DNA of 64,000 nucleotides from Burkholderiales bacterium (GCA_030684405.1 JAUXYA010000020.1:1-64000), one strand, 5' to 3'. Numbered from the stretch's first letter, positions 28,831-38,709 are shown. Numbers and translations: made by a program. The notes: a model not told the origin generated them from the sequence alone.

Positions 28831-28860
28831 ATTCTATGGGAAATCAAGCGGATGTGTCAA
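28831..28860 (-). promoter_or_regulatory. Sigma-70 promoter for rplM-rpsI
   Basis: Read on the reverse strand, TTGACA (28855-28860) is separated by 18 bp from TAGAAT (28831-28836). The -35 box is a perfect match and the -10 has one mismatch. It points at rplM and leaves a leader of roughly 35 nt. Confidence 0.75.
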
Positions 28861-28939
28861 TCCGCTGTACTGCAGCAGAAAAACCTGCCCGCCCCGCAGT
28901 AAAGCATAAAACTGATTATAAATCAATGGGTTATATCGC

Positions 28940-29698
28940 ATGATCTCATGGCAGGTCACCAATGCGCTGGCCTCCCTGCTGATTCCGCCAGGATTGCTGC
29001 TGGTGATTTTCGCTGCCGGGCTGGTCCTTGCCCGCAAACGGAGGCGCTTTGGCCAAGCCCTGCTGGTTGCATCCGCCGGTGGCCTTTATCTGCTATCGAT
29101 GCCACTGGTGGGCACAGCCCTGCTGCAACACTGGGAATCGCCGGCGGTGGAGGTTCCTCGTTCACCAGCCGCGGCCATTGTCGTGCTCGGTGGCGGACAG
29201 TACAGGAATGCTCCGGAGTACGGCGGCGACACGGTGGGCGCAATGGGACTGGTTCGCCTGCGTTACGCCGCCGAACTGCAACGACGCAGCGGCCTGCCAG
29301 TCCTGGTCAGCGGCGGCAGCCCCGACGGCACAGCTAGCAGCGAAGCTCAAGCCATGCGCAAAACCCTGGAGCGCGAGTTCGGCATCCCTGTGCGCTGGAG
29401 CGAGAGTCTCTCGGCAAATACGCTGGAGAGCGCGCGCAACAGCCGGGCCATGCTTTTGGCGGAGAACATCCGGCAAGTTGTCCTGGTAACCCATGCCTGG
29501 CACATGCCCCGAGCCCGCCTCGCCTTCGAACATTCCGGTTTCGAGGTCATTCCGGCGCCAACCGCGCACGCCACCCGCGGCGCGCTGACGGTACTCGACT
29601 TCCTGCCCGATGCAGGGGCCTTGCTCGACAGTGCGCTGTTTTTCCACGAAGCCATTGGCATACTCTGGTATCGTTTGCGCCTCATTTTTCAGGGTTGA
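28940..29698 (+). CDS. YdcF/DUF218 family membrane protein
   Basis: The 252-aa protein has two N-terminal membrane segments (about residues 10-60) and a DUF218 domain with VVLGGGQYRNAPEYGG, LVSGGSPDG, NTLESARNSRAM and VLVTHAWHMPRA. Relatives include ElyC and SanA, which affect envelope integrity and peptidoglycan precursor balance. The enzymatic role is not established. The gene diverges from rplM and is followed 14 bp later by an OsmC-family gene. Confidence 0.85.
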   Translation: MISWQVTNALASLLIPPGLLLVIFAAGLVLARKRRRFGQALLVASAGGLYLLSMPLVGTALLQHWESPAVEVPRSPAAAIVVLGGGQYRNAPEYGGDTVGAMGLVRLRYAAELQRRSGLPVLVSGGSPDGTASSEAQAMRKTLEREFGIPVRWSESLSANTLESARNSRAMLLAENIRQVVLVTHAWHMPRARLAFEHSGFEVIPAPTAHATRGALTVLDFLPDAGALLDSALFFHEAIGILWYRLRLIFQG

Positions 29699-29712
29699 TC
29701 GCGGGAGACTCC

Positions 29713-30135
29713 ATGAAGGCACGCATCAAGTGGATCGAAAACGTCAGTTTTATCGCCGAGTCGGGGAGCGGTCACGCGCTGGTGATCGACGGCGCACCCG
29801 AAGGTGGCGGCCGCGATCTCGGTCCGCGGCCGATGGAAGTGGTACTGATGGGCACCGGCGGCTGCACCGCTTACGACGTGATGCACATCCTGCGCAAATC
29901 GCGGGCGCCGGTCACGGATTGCGTTCTGGAGATCGAAGCGGAACGTGCCGAAGAGGATCCCAGGGTCTTCACCCGGATCCATTTTCATTTCATCGTCACC
30001 GGCAAGGGACTGAAGCCGGCACAGGTCGAGCGTGCAGTGCATCTGTCGGCGGAAAAATACTGCTCCGCGTCGATCATGCTGGGCAAGACCGCCGCGATCA
30101 GCCACGACTTCGAGATCCGCGAGGACGGAGCCTGA
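29713..30135 (+). CDS. OsmC-family protein
   Basis: The 140-aa cytoplasmic protein is of the OsmC/Ohr superfamily. The two redox cysteines lie in GTGGCTAYDVM (about residue 56) and YCSASIMLGK (about 115). Family members reduce organic hydroperoxides or act as osmotically induced thiol peroxidases. The sequence is closer to the YhfA-like branch than to Ohr, judged by LGPRPMEVVLMGTGGC. The ATG at 29713 is preceded by GGGAGA, which favours it over a start 18 bp upstream. Confidence 0.85.
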   Translation: MKARIKWIENVSFIAESGSGHALVIDGAPEGGGRDLGPRPMEVVLMGTGGCTAYDVMHILRKSRAPVTDCVLEIEAERAEEDPRVFTRIHFHFIVTGKGLKPAQVERAVHLSAEKYCSASIMLGKTAAISHDFEIREDGA

Positions 30136-30151
30136 GGCCCGCCGGGGCACA

Positions 30152-30775
30152 TCAGAGCAGGAACGCGCCCCCGGTCATTACCTTCGACGATGCCTGCATT
30201 GCCGCCTTGACCGGCGCCGGCAGTTCGGCACCGCCATGCCGCAGCGCAGTGGTCGCATGCCGGGCTTCGTCATCCCTCATCTGCCCGACAATGGCACGGC
30301 TTTTCCGGTCGTCTGCCGGGAGGCGTGCCAGATGCCCCTCGAGATGCTTCACGACTTGGCGTTCGGTCTCGGCAAGAAATCCCAGGTTCCAGCGATCGCC
30401 CAGTGCGCCGGCCGCCGCGCCGATGGCGAAAGAACCAGCATAAAACAGCGGATTTAGCAGGCTCTTGCGCCCGCCTAGCTCGGCAATGCGCTGCTCGGTC
30501 CAGGCAAGATGTTCAGTTTCTTCACGCGCAGCTTCCTCCAGCGCGACGCGCGCGCCCGAATCCCGCGCGGTCATCGCCTGCCCCTGGTAGAGCGCCTGGG
30601 CACAGACTTCGCCCGTATGGTTGACCCGCATCAACGCTGCCGCCAGCGCGCGCTGCGACGGACTCATGTCGGCCTCCTGAAAATCCTCTCCTGGGATTGG
30701 ACGCGTACTGTGGGCTGGCGCAAACAAGGTGCGCAAGCCTTTGTCAAAACCGATGATCAGATCGTCGAGTCCCAT
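30152..30775 (-). CDS. coq7: Demethoxyubiquinone hydroxylase Coq7
   Basis: This 207-aa di-iron monooxygenase performs the C6 hydroxylation of the ubiquinone ring. The diiron ligands are visible: [19 protein letters not shown] and RDDEARHA, with a further Glu in KHLEGHL. Coq7 replaces UbiF in many betaproteobacteria. The ATG at 30775 is chosen; a TTG at 30784 overlapping the trpC stop is an in-frame alternative with slightly better ribosome-binding spacing. The gene is directly downstream of trpC on the same strand. Confidence 0.93.
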   Translation of the reverse strand: MGLDDLIIGFDKGLRTLFAPAHSTRPIPGEDFQEADMSPSQRALAAALMRVNHTGEVCAQALYQGQAMTARDSGARVALEEAAREETEHLAWTEQRIAELGGRKSLLNPLFYAGSFAIGAAAGALGDRWNLGFLAETERQVVKHLEGHLARLPADDRKSRAIVGQMRDDEARHATTALRHGGAELPAPVKAAMQASSKVMTGGAFLL

Positions 30776-30780
30776 GATGC

Positions 30781-31575
30781 TCAAGCCGCCTTTCCAAATA
30801 AACGCTCCAGTTCAACCCCCGGATCCGCGGCACGCATGAACGCCTCGCCGACCAGGAATCCGTGCACATTGTGAGCGCGCATTTTTTTTACATCTTCAGG
30901 TCTCAGTATGCCGCTTTCGGTGATCACCAGCCGGCTGTCCGGTACCCGCTGCAACAGTTCCAGAGTCGTGTCCAGCGTCGTTTCGAAAGTGCGCAGATTG
31001 CGGTTATTGATGCCCAGCAGCGGCGTGCGCAGCTTCAGTGCGGCATCCAGTTCCTCGCTGTCATGCACTTCGACCAGAACGGACATTCCCAGTTCCAGGG
31101 CAATGGCCTCCAACTCGGCCATTCGCGAAAACTCCAGCGCGGCGACAATCAGCAGGATGCAGTCGGCTCCGGCGGCACGCGCTTCGTACACCTGGTACGG
31201 ATCCATCATGAAATCCTTGCGCAGCGCCGGCAGGCCGCAGGCGGCGCGAGCGGCCCTCAGATCGTCAAGCCGGCCCTGGAAAAACTGCCTGTCCGTGAGC
31301 ACCGACAGACAGGCAGCGCCGTGGCGCTCGTAAGTCGCGGCAATCGCCGCCGGGTCGAACTGCTCGCGCAACACTCCCTTGCTGGGGCTGGCCTTCTTGA
31401 CCTCGGCAATCACGGCAGGCAGTCCTGCGGCAATCTTCGACCGCAGCGTTCCCGCAAAATCACGCGCAGGTGCCGCCGCCCGCGCTGCGGCCTGCACCTC
31501 CGCCAGCGTCATGCGCGACTGCGCCTCGGCCACTTCCTGCGCCTTGACCGTGAGGATGCGCTGCAGGATGTCAGA
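30781..31575 (-). CDS. trpC: Indole-3-glycerol phosphate synthase
   Basis: This 264-aa TIM-barrel enzyme closes the indole ring in tryptophan biosynthesis. Motifs include [57 protein letters not shown] and ITESGI. A GTG at 31575 overlapping the trpD stop gives the usual MSDILQRIL start; an ATG at 31626 would overlap trpD by more than 50 bp. It is the last trp gene of the rpe-gph-trpEGDC series. Confidence 0.93.
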   Translation of the reverse strand, partial: SDILQRILTVKAQEVAEAQSRMTLAEVQAAARAAAPARDFAGTLRSKIAAGLPAVIAEVKKASPSKGVLREQFDPAAIAATYERHGAACLSVLTDRQFFQGRLDDLRAARAACGLPALRKDFMMDPYQVYEARAAGADCILLIVAALEFSRMAELEAIALELGMSVLVEVHDSEELDAALKLRTPLLGINNRNLRTFETTLDTTLELLQRVPDSRLVITESGILRPEDVKKMRAHNVHGFLVGEAFMRAADPGVELERLFGKAA

Positions 31576-32593
31576 CACGGGTTTTTGTAAACTCGACAAA
31601 CTGCTGGAGTTTCCTGCGTGCATCACCGCTCTCCAGCACTGTCAGGGCCTTAACGACGCCATCGGCCAGGTTCGGGGCCAGTCCCGCAATATAAATGCTC
31701 GCGCCTGCGTTAAGCGCGACGATGTCGCGCGCCGCGCCCGGCTTGTTCTCCAGCGCGCCAAGCAGCATGTCCCGCGACTGCTCGACGTCTTCGACGCGGA
31801 TCGCCGCGTTGCTGTGCGTCTTCAGGCCGACATCGGCCGGCGCCACCATGTATTCGCGCACCTGGCCGTCTTTCAGTTCGCCAACCGCCGTGGGGCCGCT
31901 GATCGACAGTTCATCCAGTCCTTCGAGGCCGTGCACGATCATCACCCGGCGGCTGCCCAGCCGCTGCAGCACCCGTGCCTGGATGCCGACCAGGTCAGGA
32001 TGGAACACGCCCATCACCTGCTGTTTGGCGCCCGCCGGATTGGTCAGTGGGCCGAGGATATTGAATATGGTTTTCACGCCGAGCTCGCGGCGCACCGGAG
32101 CAGCGTGTTTCATCGCGCTGTGATGGTTGGGCGCAAACATGAAACCGATGCCGGTCTGCGCAATCGACTGCGCCACTGCCTCGGGCTTCAGGTTGATGTT
32201 CACCCCGAGCAGTTCCAGCACGTCGGCACTGCCCGACTTGCTGGATACCGAGCGACCGCCGTGTTTGGCGATTTTGGCGCCGGCAGCCGCCGCCACAAAC
32301 ATCGCCGCGGTGGAGACATTGAAGGTGTGCGCGGAATCGCCGCCGGTGCCGCAGGTATCAATCAGTTCGGGCAGGTCCGGCATCGGCACCATGGTCGCAA
32401 ACTCCCGCATCACGGTGGCGGCAGCGGCGATTTCACCGATGGTCTCCTTCTTCACGCGCAAGCCGGCGATGATCGCAGAAATCAGAACCGGAGATACTTC
32501 ACCGCTCATGATCTGCCGCATCAACGACAGCATTTCGTCGTGAAATATTTCGCGATGCTCGATGATGCGCGTCAGCGCCTCCTGCGGTTTCAT
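31571..32593 (-). CDS. trpD: Anthranilate phosphoribosyltransferase
   Basis: This 340-aa enzyme joins anthranilate to PRPP. The glycine-rich [14 protein letters not shown] site, [18 protein letters not shown] and [11 protein letters not shown] are conserved. The ATG at 32593 overlaps the trpG stop (TGATG), which supports this start and translational coupling; a GTG three bases earlier is also in frame. Confidence 0.96.
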   Translation of the reverse strand: MKPQEALTRIIEHREIFHDEMLSLMRQIMSGEVSPVLISAIIAGLRVKKETIGEIAAAATVMREFATMVPMPDLPELIDTCGTGGDSAHTFNVSTAAMFVAAAAGAKIAKHGGRSVSSKSGSADVLELLGVNINLKPEAVAQSIAQTGIGFMFAPNHHSAMKHAAPVRRELGVKTIFNILGPLTNPAGAKQQVMGVFHPDLVGIQARVLQRLGSRRVMIVHGLEGLDELSISGPTAVGELKDGQVREYMVAPADVGLKTHSNAAIRVEDVEQSRDMLLGALENKPGAARDIVALNAGASIYIAGLAPNLADGVVKALTVLESGDARRKLQQFVEFTKTRV

Positions 32594-33162
32594 CACCGTT
32601 TCTCCTCAAGAAAATTTTTCAGCATCCGGTGGCCGTGCTCGGTCAGTATCGATTCCGGATGAAACTGCACGCCTTCGACCGCCAGCGTCCTGTGGCGCAC
32701 GCCCATGATCTCGCCGTCGTCGGTCCAGGCGGTCACAGCAAGGCAGTCCGGCAGGCTCGCACGCTCTATCACCAGGGAATGGTAACGCGTCGCCGAAAAC
32801 GGTTGCGGCAACCCGCGGAACACGCCAGCGCCCTCATGGCGGATCAGCGAAGTCTTGCCATGCATCAGCTGTTTCGCATGAACTATTTTTCCTCCGAAGG
32901 CCTGGCCGATGCTCTGGTGACCAAGGCACACGCCGAGAATCGGGATTTTCCCCGCAAAAGCCTTGATCGCCGGCACCGACACGCCCGCCTCGTTCGGCGT
33001 GCAAGGTCCGGGCGACACGACGATGCGGGCCGGCTTCATGCGCGAGATCTCGTCGAGCGTGATCTCGTCGTTGCGGTGCACGGCGACCTCTTCGCCCAAT
33101 TCCCCGAAGTACTGCACCAGGTTGTAAGTGAAGGAATCATAATTATCGATCATCAGAAGCAT
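32593..33162 (-). CDS. trpG: Anthranilate synthase glutamine amidotransferase subunit
   Basis: The 189-aa class I amidotransferase supplies ammonia to TrpE. The catalytic Cys is in [16 protein letters not shown] (about residue 79), and the His-Glu pair is in VQFHPES near the C-terminus. The ATG at 33162 gives the typical [18 protein letters not shown] start; upstream in-frame sequence is not conserved. It lies 10 bp after trpE. In many bacteria this subunit also serves p-aminobenzoate synthase. Confidence 0.96.
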   Translation of the reverse strand: MLLMIDNYDSFTYNLVQYFGELGEEVAVHRNDEITLDEISRMKPARIVVSPGPCTPNEAGVSVPAIKAFAGKIPILGVCLGHQSIGQAFGGKIVHAKQLMHGKTSLIRHEGAGVFRGLPQPFSATRYHSLVIERASLPDCLAVTAWTDDGEIMGVRHRTLAVEGVQFHPESILTEHGHRMLKNFLEEKR

Positions 33163-33172
33163 GTCGATCCCC

Positions 33173-34648
33173 TCAGTCCAGGCGCGTATCGAGGCCGGCT
33201 TCGGCGATTTCGGCCGCGCGCAGCAGGGCACGCGCCTTGCTCTGCGTCTCCTGCCATTCAGCCTCGGGATCGGAATCGGCGACCACGCCGCCGCCAGCCT
33301 GCACATGCAGCCGGCCGTCCTTGATCACTGCTGTGCGCAACGCGATCGCGACGTCCATGTTGCCGTGGAACCCGAGATACCCGACCGCGCCGGCATAAAT
33401 GCCGCGCTTGACAGGCTCGAGCTCGTCGATGATTTCCATGGCACGGACCTTCGGCGCACCCGATACCGTTCCGGCCGGGAAAGTTGCCCGCAGCACGTCG
33501 ATCGCGCCCAGCCCCGGCTTCAGCTTTGCCTCGACGCTGGAAACGATGTGCATCACATGCGAATAGCGCTCGATCACCATTAGTTCGGTGACCTTGACGC
33601 TGCCGGTCTGCGCAACGCGCCCGGCGTCGTTGCGGCCAAGGTCAACCAGCATGATGTGTTCAGCGCGTTCCTTCGCGTCAGCCAGCAGCTCCGTCGCCAG
33701 TGCCGCATCCTCTTCCGCTGTCGCGCCGCGACGGCGCGTTCCGGCAATGGGCCTGACGGTGACCACGTCGCCTTCCAGCCGCGCGAGGATCTCGGGCGAA
33801 GCACCGACGACATGAAAATCATCAAAATTGAAACAGAACATGTATGGCGACGGATTCAGCGCCCGCAGCGCGCGATAAAGGGACAGCGGCGACGCGTTGA
33901 AAGGCTTGCTCATGCGCTGGGACGGCACCACCTGCATGATGTCGCCTTCGAAGATGTATTTTTTCGCGCGCTCCACCGCCTTGTGGTACGCCGCCTGGCC
34001 GAAACCGGAAACCGCCGGCTCGGAAGAAACAGGCGCGCTCTGCGGCAGGGTAACCGGCGCCCGCAACTTCGCCAGCAAGTCAGCCAGGCGTGCCCGGGCA
34101 GCCGCCCAGGCGCCGGGTTTTCCGGGCTCGGCATACACCACCAGCGAGAGTTTCCCGGAGAGGTTGTCGACGATCGCGATTTCCTCGGAAACCAGCAGCA
34201 AAATATCCGGAGTGCCCAGTTCATCGCGCTTCTGCGCATTCGCCAGTCGCTTTTCGACGTAGCGGACCGTGTCATAGCCGAAATAGCCCACCAGCCCGCC
34301 GCAGAACCGCGGCAGCCGTGGATCAGTGGCCACCTTGAAGCGCTGCAGGTATTGCTCGACAAAGGCCAGCGGATCGTCGACCTTTTCGCTCAGCGTTTCC
34401 CGGCCATCGCGAATTTCGGTACAGTCCCGCCCGCGCACCTCGATTCGAGTGCTCGCAGAGAGCCCAATGAACGAATAACGCCCGAAACGCTCGCCACCGA
34501 CCACCGATTCCAGCAGATAGCTGTACGGCTGATTGGCCAGCTTCAGGTAGATCGACAGCGGCGTGTCGAGGTCGGCAAAGGTTTCAAGCACCACCGGCAC
34601 GCGGTTGTAGCCCGCGGTGGCGAGTCGATTGAAATCTGATTCAGTCAT
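33173..34648 (-). CDS. trpE: Anthranilate synthase component I
   Basis: This 491-aa enzyme converts chorismate to anthranilate. The tryptophan feedback motif is present in [18 protein letters not shown] (about residues 43-60), and the catalytic PIAGTRRRG and [20 protein letters not shown] regions are intact. The ATG at 34648 (MTESDFNRL) is preceded by GGAGC. The 130-bp gap to gph upstream is the largest in the cluster and may hold a trp-specific control region. Confidence 0.96.
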   Translation of the reverse strand: MTESDFNRLATAGYNRVPVVLETFADLDTPLSIYLKLANQPYSYLLESVVGGERFGRYSFIGLSASTRIEVRGRDCTEIRDGRETLSEKVDDPLAFVEQYLQRFKVATDPRLPRFCGGLVGYFGYDTVRYVEKRLANAQKRDELGTPDILLLVSEEIAIVDNLSGKLSLVVYAEPGKPGAWAAARARLADLLAKLRAPVTLPQSAPVSSEPAVSGFGQAAYHKAVERAKKYIFEGDIMQVVPSQRMSKPFNASPLSLYRALRALNPSPYMFCFNFDDFHVVGASPEILARLEGDVVTVRPIAGTRRRGATAEEDAALATELLADAKERAEHIMLVDLGRNDAGRVAQTGSVKVTELMVIERYSHVMHIVSSVEAKLKPGLGAIDVLRATFPAGTVSGAPKVRAMEIIDELEPVKRGIYAGAVGYLGFHGNMDVAIALRTAVIKDGRLHVQAGGGVVADSDPEAEWQETQSKARALLRAAEIAEAGLDTRLD

Positions 34649-34778
34649 GTCTTGCTCCACAAAAAAGCTACGGATACGAAACGCGGCAACAGCCCGGCAC
34701 AGCGCGATCAGCTACGCCAATCGCAACGCCAGCGGCAGCCACCGGCAACCGTTTCGGATCTTGTGGGAATGGACACGA

Positions 34779-35465
34779 TTAATCTTTTTTAATCAAAGGG
34801 ATACAGTCAAGAAGCGAGCCTACTATAGCATCAACATCAAGGCTCTGCACGGGCTGCCCCTCGTTGTAGCCATAGGGCACGCAGAACACCGGGCACCCGG
34901 CCGCGCGGGCCGCCTGCGCATCATTCCCGGAATCGCCGATCATCAGCATCCGGTCCGGCGACACGCCAAACTGCGCGCAGGCATGGAGCAGTTGCATCGG
35001 ATCCGGCTTTTTGCGCGGCAGCGTGTCGCCAGAGATGGTTTGCGCAAAAAAGTGCGCCAGCCCCATACGCTCCAGCAGCGGCCCGGTGAAAGCACCGGAC
35101 TTGTTGGTCACGCAGGCCAGCGGAAACCCGCCGGCGCGAAACTGTTCCAGTCCCTCGAGCACGCCGGGATAGATCGTTGTGTGCCGGCCATTGACCTCGG
35201 TATAAAACCGCGCGAACACCGGCAGCGCCGCCGCCAGCACGGCCGCATCAACATGACCGTCGATATCGCGAGCCAATGCGCGTTCGACCAGCCGCGGGAT
35301 CCCTTTGCCGACGAAGGTGCGCACGACATCGAGCGGCAGCTGCTCATGTCCGAGATGCTCAAGCATCAGGTTGGTCCCTGCCGCGAGGTCGGGAATGGTG
35401 TCGAGCAGCGTGCCGTCGAGATCGATCATCACGGCGCGCACGGCAATAGGAAACGTTTTTTTCAT
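34779..35465 (-). CDS. gph: Phosphoglycolate phosphatase
   Basis: The 228-aa HAD-superfamily phosphatase has the DxDGT nucleophile motif in IDLDGTLLDTIPDL (about residue 15), CVTNKSG (motif II), RKKPDPMQLLHA (motif III Lys) and MIGDSGNDAQAARAAGC (motif IV). It detoxifies 2-phosphoglycolate. The rpe-gph-trpE order is characteristic of proteobacteria. Confidence 0.93.
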   Translation of the reverse strand: MKKTFPIAVRAVMIDLDGTLLDTIPDLAAGTNLMLEHLGHEQLPLDVVRTFVGKGIPRLVERALARDIDGHVDAAVLAAALPVFARFYTEVNGRHTTIYPGVLEGLEQFRAGGFPLACVTNKSGAFTGPLLERMGLAHFFAQTISGDTLPRKKPDPMQLLHACAQFGVSPDRMLMIGDSGNDAQAARAAGCPVFCVPYGYNEGQPVQSLDVDAIVGSLLDCIPLIKKD

Positions 35466-35510
35466 GATTTGGCGGGAATGGAAAAGCAGTGGCGCGATAG
35501 CGCCGGGTAA

Positions 35511-36173
35511 TCAGGATCCGGCGAGCGCCCTGCGCATCTCCGCGATGGTGGCTTTGTAATCCTTCTGCCCGAAGATCGCCGAACCGGCGACGAAGGTGTC
35601 GGCCCCGGCTTTCGCGATTTCCGCGATGTTGCCGGCCTTGACTCCACCATCCACTTCCAGCCAGATGTCGCGACCGCTGGCATCGATGCGCTTGCGCACT
35701 GCGGCGAGTTTCTGCAGCGCCGAGGGAATGAAGGCCTGCCCGCCGAAGCCGGGATTGACCGACATGATCAGCACCAGGTCGAGCTTGTCGAGGACGTGGT
35801 CGAGGTAATGCAGCGGCGTGGCCGGATTGAATACCAGCCCGGCCTTGCAACCATGCTCCTTGATCAGCCCGATGGTGCGGTCGATGTGTTCGGAGGCCTC
35901 GGGATGGAAAGAAATGATGTTGGCGCCGGACTTGGCGAAATCCGGCACGATGCGGTCCACCGGCTTGACCATCAGGTGCACATCGATGGGCACCTTGACC
36001 AGCGGCCGGATCGCTTCACACACCAGTGGCCCGATGGTCAGATTGGGCACATAGTGGTTGTCCATGACGTCAAAATGGATCAGGTCAGCGCCGGCAGCGA
36101 CCACCGACTGCACCTCCTCGCCAAGGCGGGCGAAGTCCGCGGACAGAATGCTGGGCGCGATGCGGAAAGTCAT
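35511..36173 (-). CDS. rpe: Ribulose-phosphate 3-epimerase
   Basis: The 220-aa TIM-barrel enzyme of the pentose phosphate pathway interconverts ribulose 5-phosphate and xylulose 5-phosphate. Conserved motifs are [48 protein letters not shown] and LEVDGGV. It heads the leftward cluster that runs through gph and the trp genes to coq7, and diverges from apaG. Confidence 0.96.
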   Translation of the reverse strand: MTFRIAPSILSADFARLGEEVQSVVAAGADLIHFDVMDNHYVPNLTIGPLVCEAIRPLVKVPIDVHLMVKPVDRIVPDFAKSGANIISFHPEASEHIDRTIGLIKEHGCKAGLVFNPATPLHYLDHVLDKLDLVLIMSVNPGFGGQAFIPSALQKLAAVRKRIDASGRDIWLEVDGGVKAGNIAEIAKAGADTFVAGSAIFGQKDYKATIAEMRRALAGS

Positions 36174-36271
36174 GACGTCATCCGGAAAAGGGGCGCCCCG
36201 ATTTTACCCGTTCCCGTTCACGCAGATATACAGAACTTCCGCCGCCGCTCCGCGGATGCGAGAATAGGCGC

Positions 36272-36652
36272 ATGACCGAAAACACATACCACATCACCGT
36301 TGCGCCGCGTGCAAGCCACATTCCGGAACAATCGGATGCCGAGGCCGGGCGCTACGCCTTCTCCTACACCATCACCATCACCAATACTGGCTCGGTGGCC
36401 GCACAGCTGTTGAGCCGGCACTGGATCATCACCGATTCCAACAATGTCGTGCAGGAAGTCCGGGGTGAGGGCGTCGTTGGCGCGCAGCCAAGGCTGAAGC
36501 CAGGCGAGAGCTTCGAATATTCCAGCGGCTCAATGCTCACCACACCGGTCGGCACCATGCGCGGCAGCTACCAGATGGTCGCTGAAGACGGCACGCGCTT
36601 TGACGCGGCCATTCCGGAATTCACGCTGTCGGTGCCGCGGGTGCTGCATTAG
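36272..36652 (+). CDS. apaG: ApaG protein
   Basis: The 126-aa beta-sandwich (DUF525) protein shows SRHWIITDSNNVVQEVRGEG and SSGSMLTTPVGTMRGSYQM. ApaG is linked to divalent cation and diadenosine-tetraphosphate phenotypes, but its activity is not settled. It is the first gene of a rightward run with the methyltransferase and mltA. Confidence 0.94.
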   Translation: MTENTYHITVAPRASHIPEQSDAEAGRYAFSYTITITNTGSVAAQLLSRHWIITDSNNVVQEVRGEGVVGAQPRLKPGESFEYSSGSMLTTPVGTMRGSYQMVAEDGTRFDAAIPEFTLSVPRVLH

Positions 36653-36673
36653 GCGCTTCTGGCAGCAGCAGGC

Positions 36674-37438
36674 ATGAGCTTACGCGCCAGTTACACCCTG
36701 ATTGCGCCGCTGTACGACGCCCTGGTCGGCCCGGCGCTGGATCGCGTCCGCAGGCGCAGCCTGGCGCGGCTGCCCGGCGCGGAACGCGCGCATATCCTGA
36801 TCAACGGCGCGGGCACCGGCCTCGATTTGCCGTTACTGCCGGCCGCTCATTGTTACACCGCGCTCGACCTGACACGGGCGATGCTGCGCAAAGCGCTGCC
36901 GCGGGGCCAGCATCTCGACATTCGCTGGGTTCAGGGCGACAGCCAGCGTCTGCCTTTCGCCGACGGGGTGTTCGACCACGTCCTGCTGCACCTGATACTG
37001 GCCATCGTGCCCGACACCCGGGCGGCGCTCGCGGAATCGGCGCGCGTAGTGCGGCCGGGAGGTCGTCTGTTCGTGCTCGACAAGTTCCTGCGCCCCGGCG
37101 AGGCCGCTTGGCTACGGCGCCTGGTCAATCCCCTGATCCGGCGCATCGCCACCCGCACCGACGTAGTGTTCGAGGAAGCGCTCGCCGGCGTGAGCGATCT
37201 GCGCGTGATCAGCGACGAACCGGCCCTTGCGGGAGGATGGTTCAGGATGGTGACGCTGGAGAAGACCGGTGCTCAGGATTTTCCGGATTCATCCGGATCA
37301 TCATCGTCGCGGCGCGGCCAGGTCAACCAGACGATGCCGCCGAGCAATGAGAGCGCGACTGCGACTTCGATCAGAAACCAGAGTAGTCCGGACATTCCTA
37401 GCGCCTTACAGGTTTGCGATGCCAATGCCCGACTTTAG
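36674..37438 (+). CDS. Class I SAM-dependent methyltransferase (UbiE-like)
   Basis: The product is 254 aa. The SAM-binding motif I is INGAGTGLDLPLLP (about residues 43-56), and RWVQGDSQRLPFADGVFDHV and VRPGGRLFVLDKFLRPGE follow as in UbiE/COQ5-like enzymes. The substrate is unknown. After residue 200 or so the sequence becomes low-complexity and polar (FPDSSGSSSSRRGQ), unlike the family. Exactly this part of the DNA encodes a 40-aa membrane peptide on the other strand, so the tail is probably a by-product of the overlap. The 3' end also overlaps the mltA start. Confidence 0.82.
   Translation: MSLRASYTLIAPLYDALVGPALDRVRRRSLARLPGAERAHILINGAGTGLDLPLLPAAHCYTALDLTRAMLRKALPRGQHLDIRWVQGDSQRLPFADGVFDHVLLHLILAIVPDTRAALAESARVVRPGGRLFVLDKFLRPGEAAWLRRLVNPLIRRIATRTDVVFEEALAGVSDLRVISDEPALAGGWFRMVTLEKTGAQDFPDSSGSSSSRRGQVNQTMPPSNESATATSIRNQSSPDIPSALQVCDANARL
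37273..37395 (-). CDS. 40-aa single-pass membrane microprotein, antisense to the methyltransferase 3' end
   Basis: This short gene reads MSGLLWFLIEVAVALS, then a continuation of the helix to about residue 26 (GIVWLTWP), then a charged tail (RRDDDDPDESGKS). It is one transmembrane helix followed by positive then acidic residues, a coherent design for a small inner-membrane protein. The ATG at 37395 has TAAGG 8 nt upstream. In contrast, the methyltransferase frame over the same DNA is low-complexity. No function is recognised. Confidence rests on the composition and the ribosome-binding site; conservation was not tested. Confidence 0.62.
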   Translation of the reverse strand: MSGLLWFLIEVAVALSLLGGIVWLTWPRRDDDDPDESGKS

Positions 37439-38699
37439 CAAATTCCCGCTGCGCATCATTGCAGCAGCTCTCGCTGCAGCCCTGGTAACCACGGCCTGCC
37501 GGTCGACGCCGGACACGCTACCGGCTTCGCCGGCGCAGACACCCGAAGCACTGGCCATACCGCAGCCTGTACCCGGGCCCTTGCCCGCCCCGCCGCCAGT
37601 ATCCGAACCCGTGGCACCGGCAATACAGATAACCGCGCCGCTGAAGGGCAAGCACCTGCGCCGCGGCCAGTGGACGGAACTACCCGGCTGGCAGGACGAC
37701 GATCCGGCGGCGGCATGGGAGGCCCTTCTCACCAGTTGCAGCACGCTGAAAAACCAGACCGCCTGGCAGGCCGTCTGCAGCGCAGCCCTGACCACGCCGC
37801 GACCGGATCGTGCCGCTGCCCGGCGCTTCTTCGAAGCCAATTTCACGCCGTACCAGCTGTTGCAGGCAGATGGGCGCGTGGAAGGGCTCGCCACCGGTTA
37901 TTACGAACCCCTGCTGCGCGGCAGCCGCAAACCGACATCCCGCCATCGTTACCCGGTGTACGGCGTCCCGGACGACCTGGTCAGTATCGATCTCCCGGCT
38001 TTCGGCATCGAAGGCCGCGAGCCGCGGCTGCGTGGCCGCCTCGATGGCCGGCGTGTTCTGCCCTATTTCGAACGTGCCCAGATCGAAGCCGGACTCGCCG
38101 CGGTGAGAGGCCGCGAGATCGCCTGGGTCGATGATCCGGTTGAGCTTTTTTTCCTGCAGATCCAGGGCTCGGGACGCATTGAACTCGAGGGTGGCGGCGT
38201 GCTGCGCGTGGGCTTCGCCGACCATAACGGCCATCCCTATCGTTCGATCGGCCGTCTGTTGATCGACCGCGGCGAGCTGCCTGCTGAGCGTGCCTCGATG
38301 CAGGGCATCAAGGCTTGGGCGCAGCGCAATCCAGACAAGCTGCGCGAGGTGATGGATTTCAACCCGCGCTACATCTTTTTCCGGGAGTTACCGGAAGGCC
38401 TCGGCGGTCCGCTCGGTGCACAGGGCGTGCCACTGACCGCGCGCCGCTCGATCGCCGCCGACCCGCGCTACGTGCCGCTGGGCGCGCCGGTTTTTCTCGC
38501 AACCACCTGGCCACTCAGCAGCCGTCCGCTGCAGCAACTGATGCTGGCGCAGGACACCGGCTCAGCCATCCGCGGCCCGGTGCGCGCCGACTTTTTCTGG
38601 GGTTATGGCGACGAGGCGGGACGTGAAGCCGGACGCATGAAGCAATCCCTGCGGATGTGGGTGCTGCTACCCCGCGGTTATCCCTTGAACGGTCACTGA
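37419..38699 (+). CDS. mltA: Membrane-bound lytic murein transglycosylase A
   Basis: The 426-aa outer-membrane lipoprotein cleaves peptidoglycan glycan strands. A lipoprotein signal ends at the lipobox LVTTAC (about residue 27) and is followed by a proline-rich linker. The MltA domain (EGLATGYYEPLLRGS) and the 3D domain with catalytic Asp residues (MLAQDTGSAIRGPVRADFFWG) complete it. The ATG at 37419 or a second ATG two codons later gives the signal peptide; both overlap the methyltransferase 3' end. Confidence 0.93.
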   Translation: MPMPDFSKFPLRIIAAALAAALVTTACRSTPDTLPASPAQTPEALAIPQPVPGPLPAPPPVSEPVAPAIQITAPLKGKHLRRGQWTELPGWQDDDPAAAWEALLTSCSTLKNQTAWQAVCSAALTTPRPDRAAARRFFEANFTPYQLLQADGRVEGLATGYYEPLLRGSRKPTSRHRYPVYGVPDDLVSIDLPAFGIEGREPRLRGRLDGRRVLPYFERAQIEAGLAAVRGREIAWVDDPVELFFLQIQGSGRIELEGGGVLRVGFADHNGHPYRSIGRLLIDRGELPAERASMQGIKAWAQRNPDKLREVMDFNPRYIFFRELPEGLGGPLGAQGVPLTARRSIAADPRYVPLGAPVFLATTWPLSSRPLQQLMLAQDTGSAIRGPVRADFFWGYGDEAGREAGRMKQSLRMWVLLPRGYPLNGH

Positions 38700-38709
38700 C
38701 TGCCAAAAG

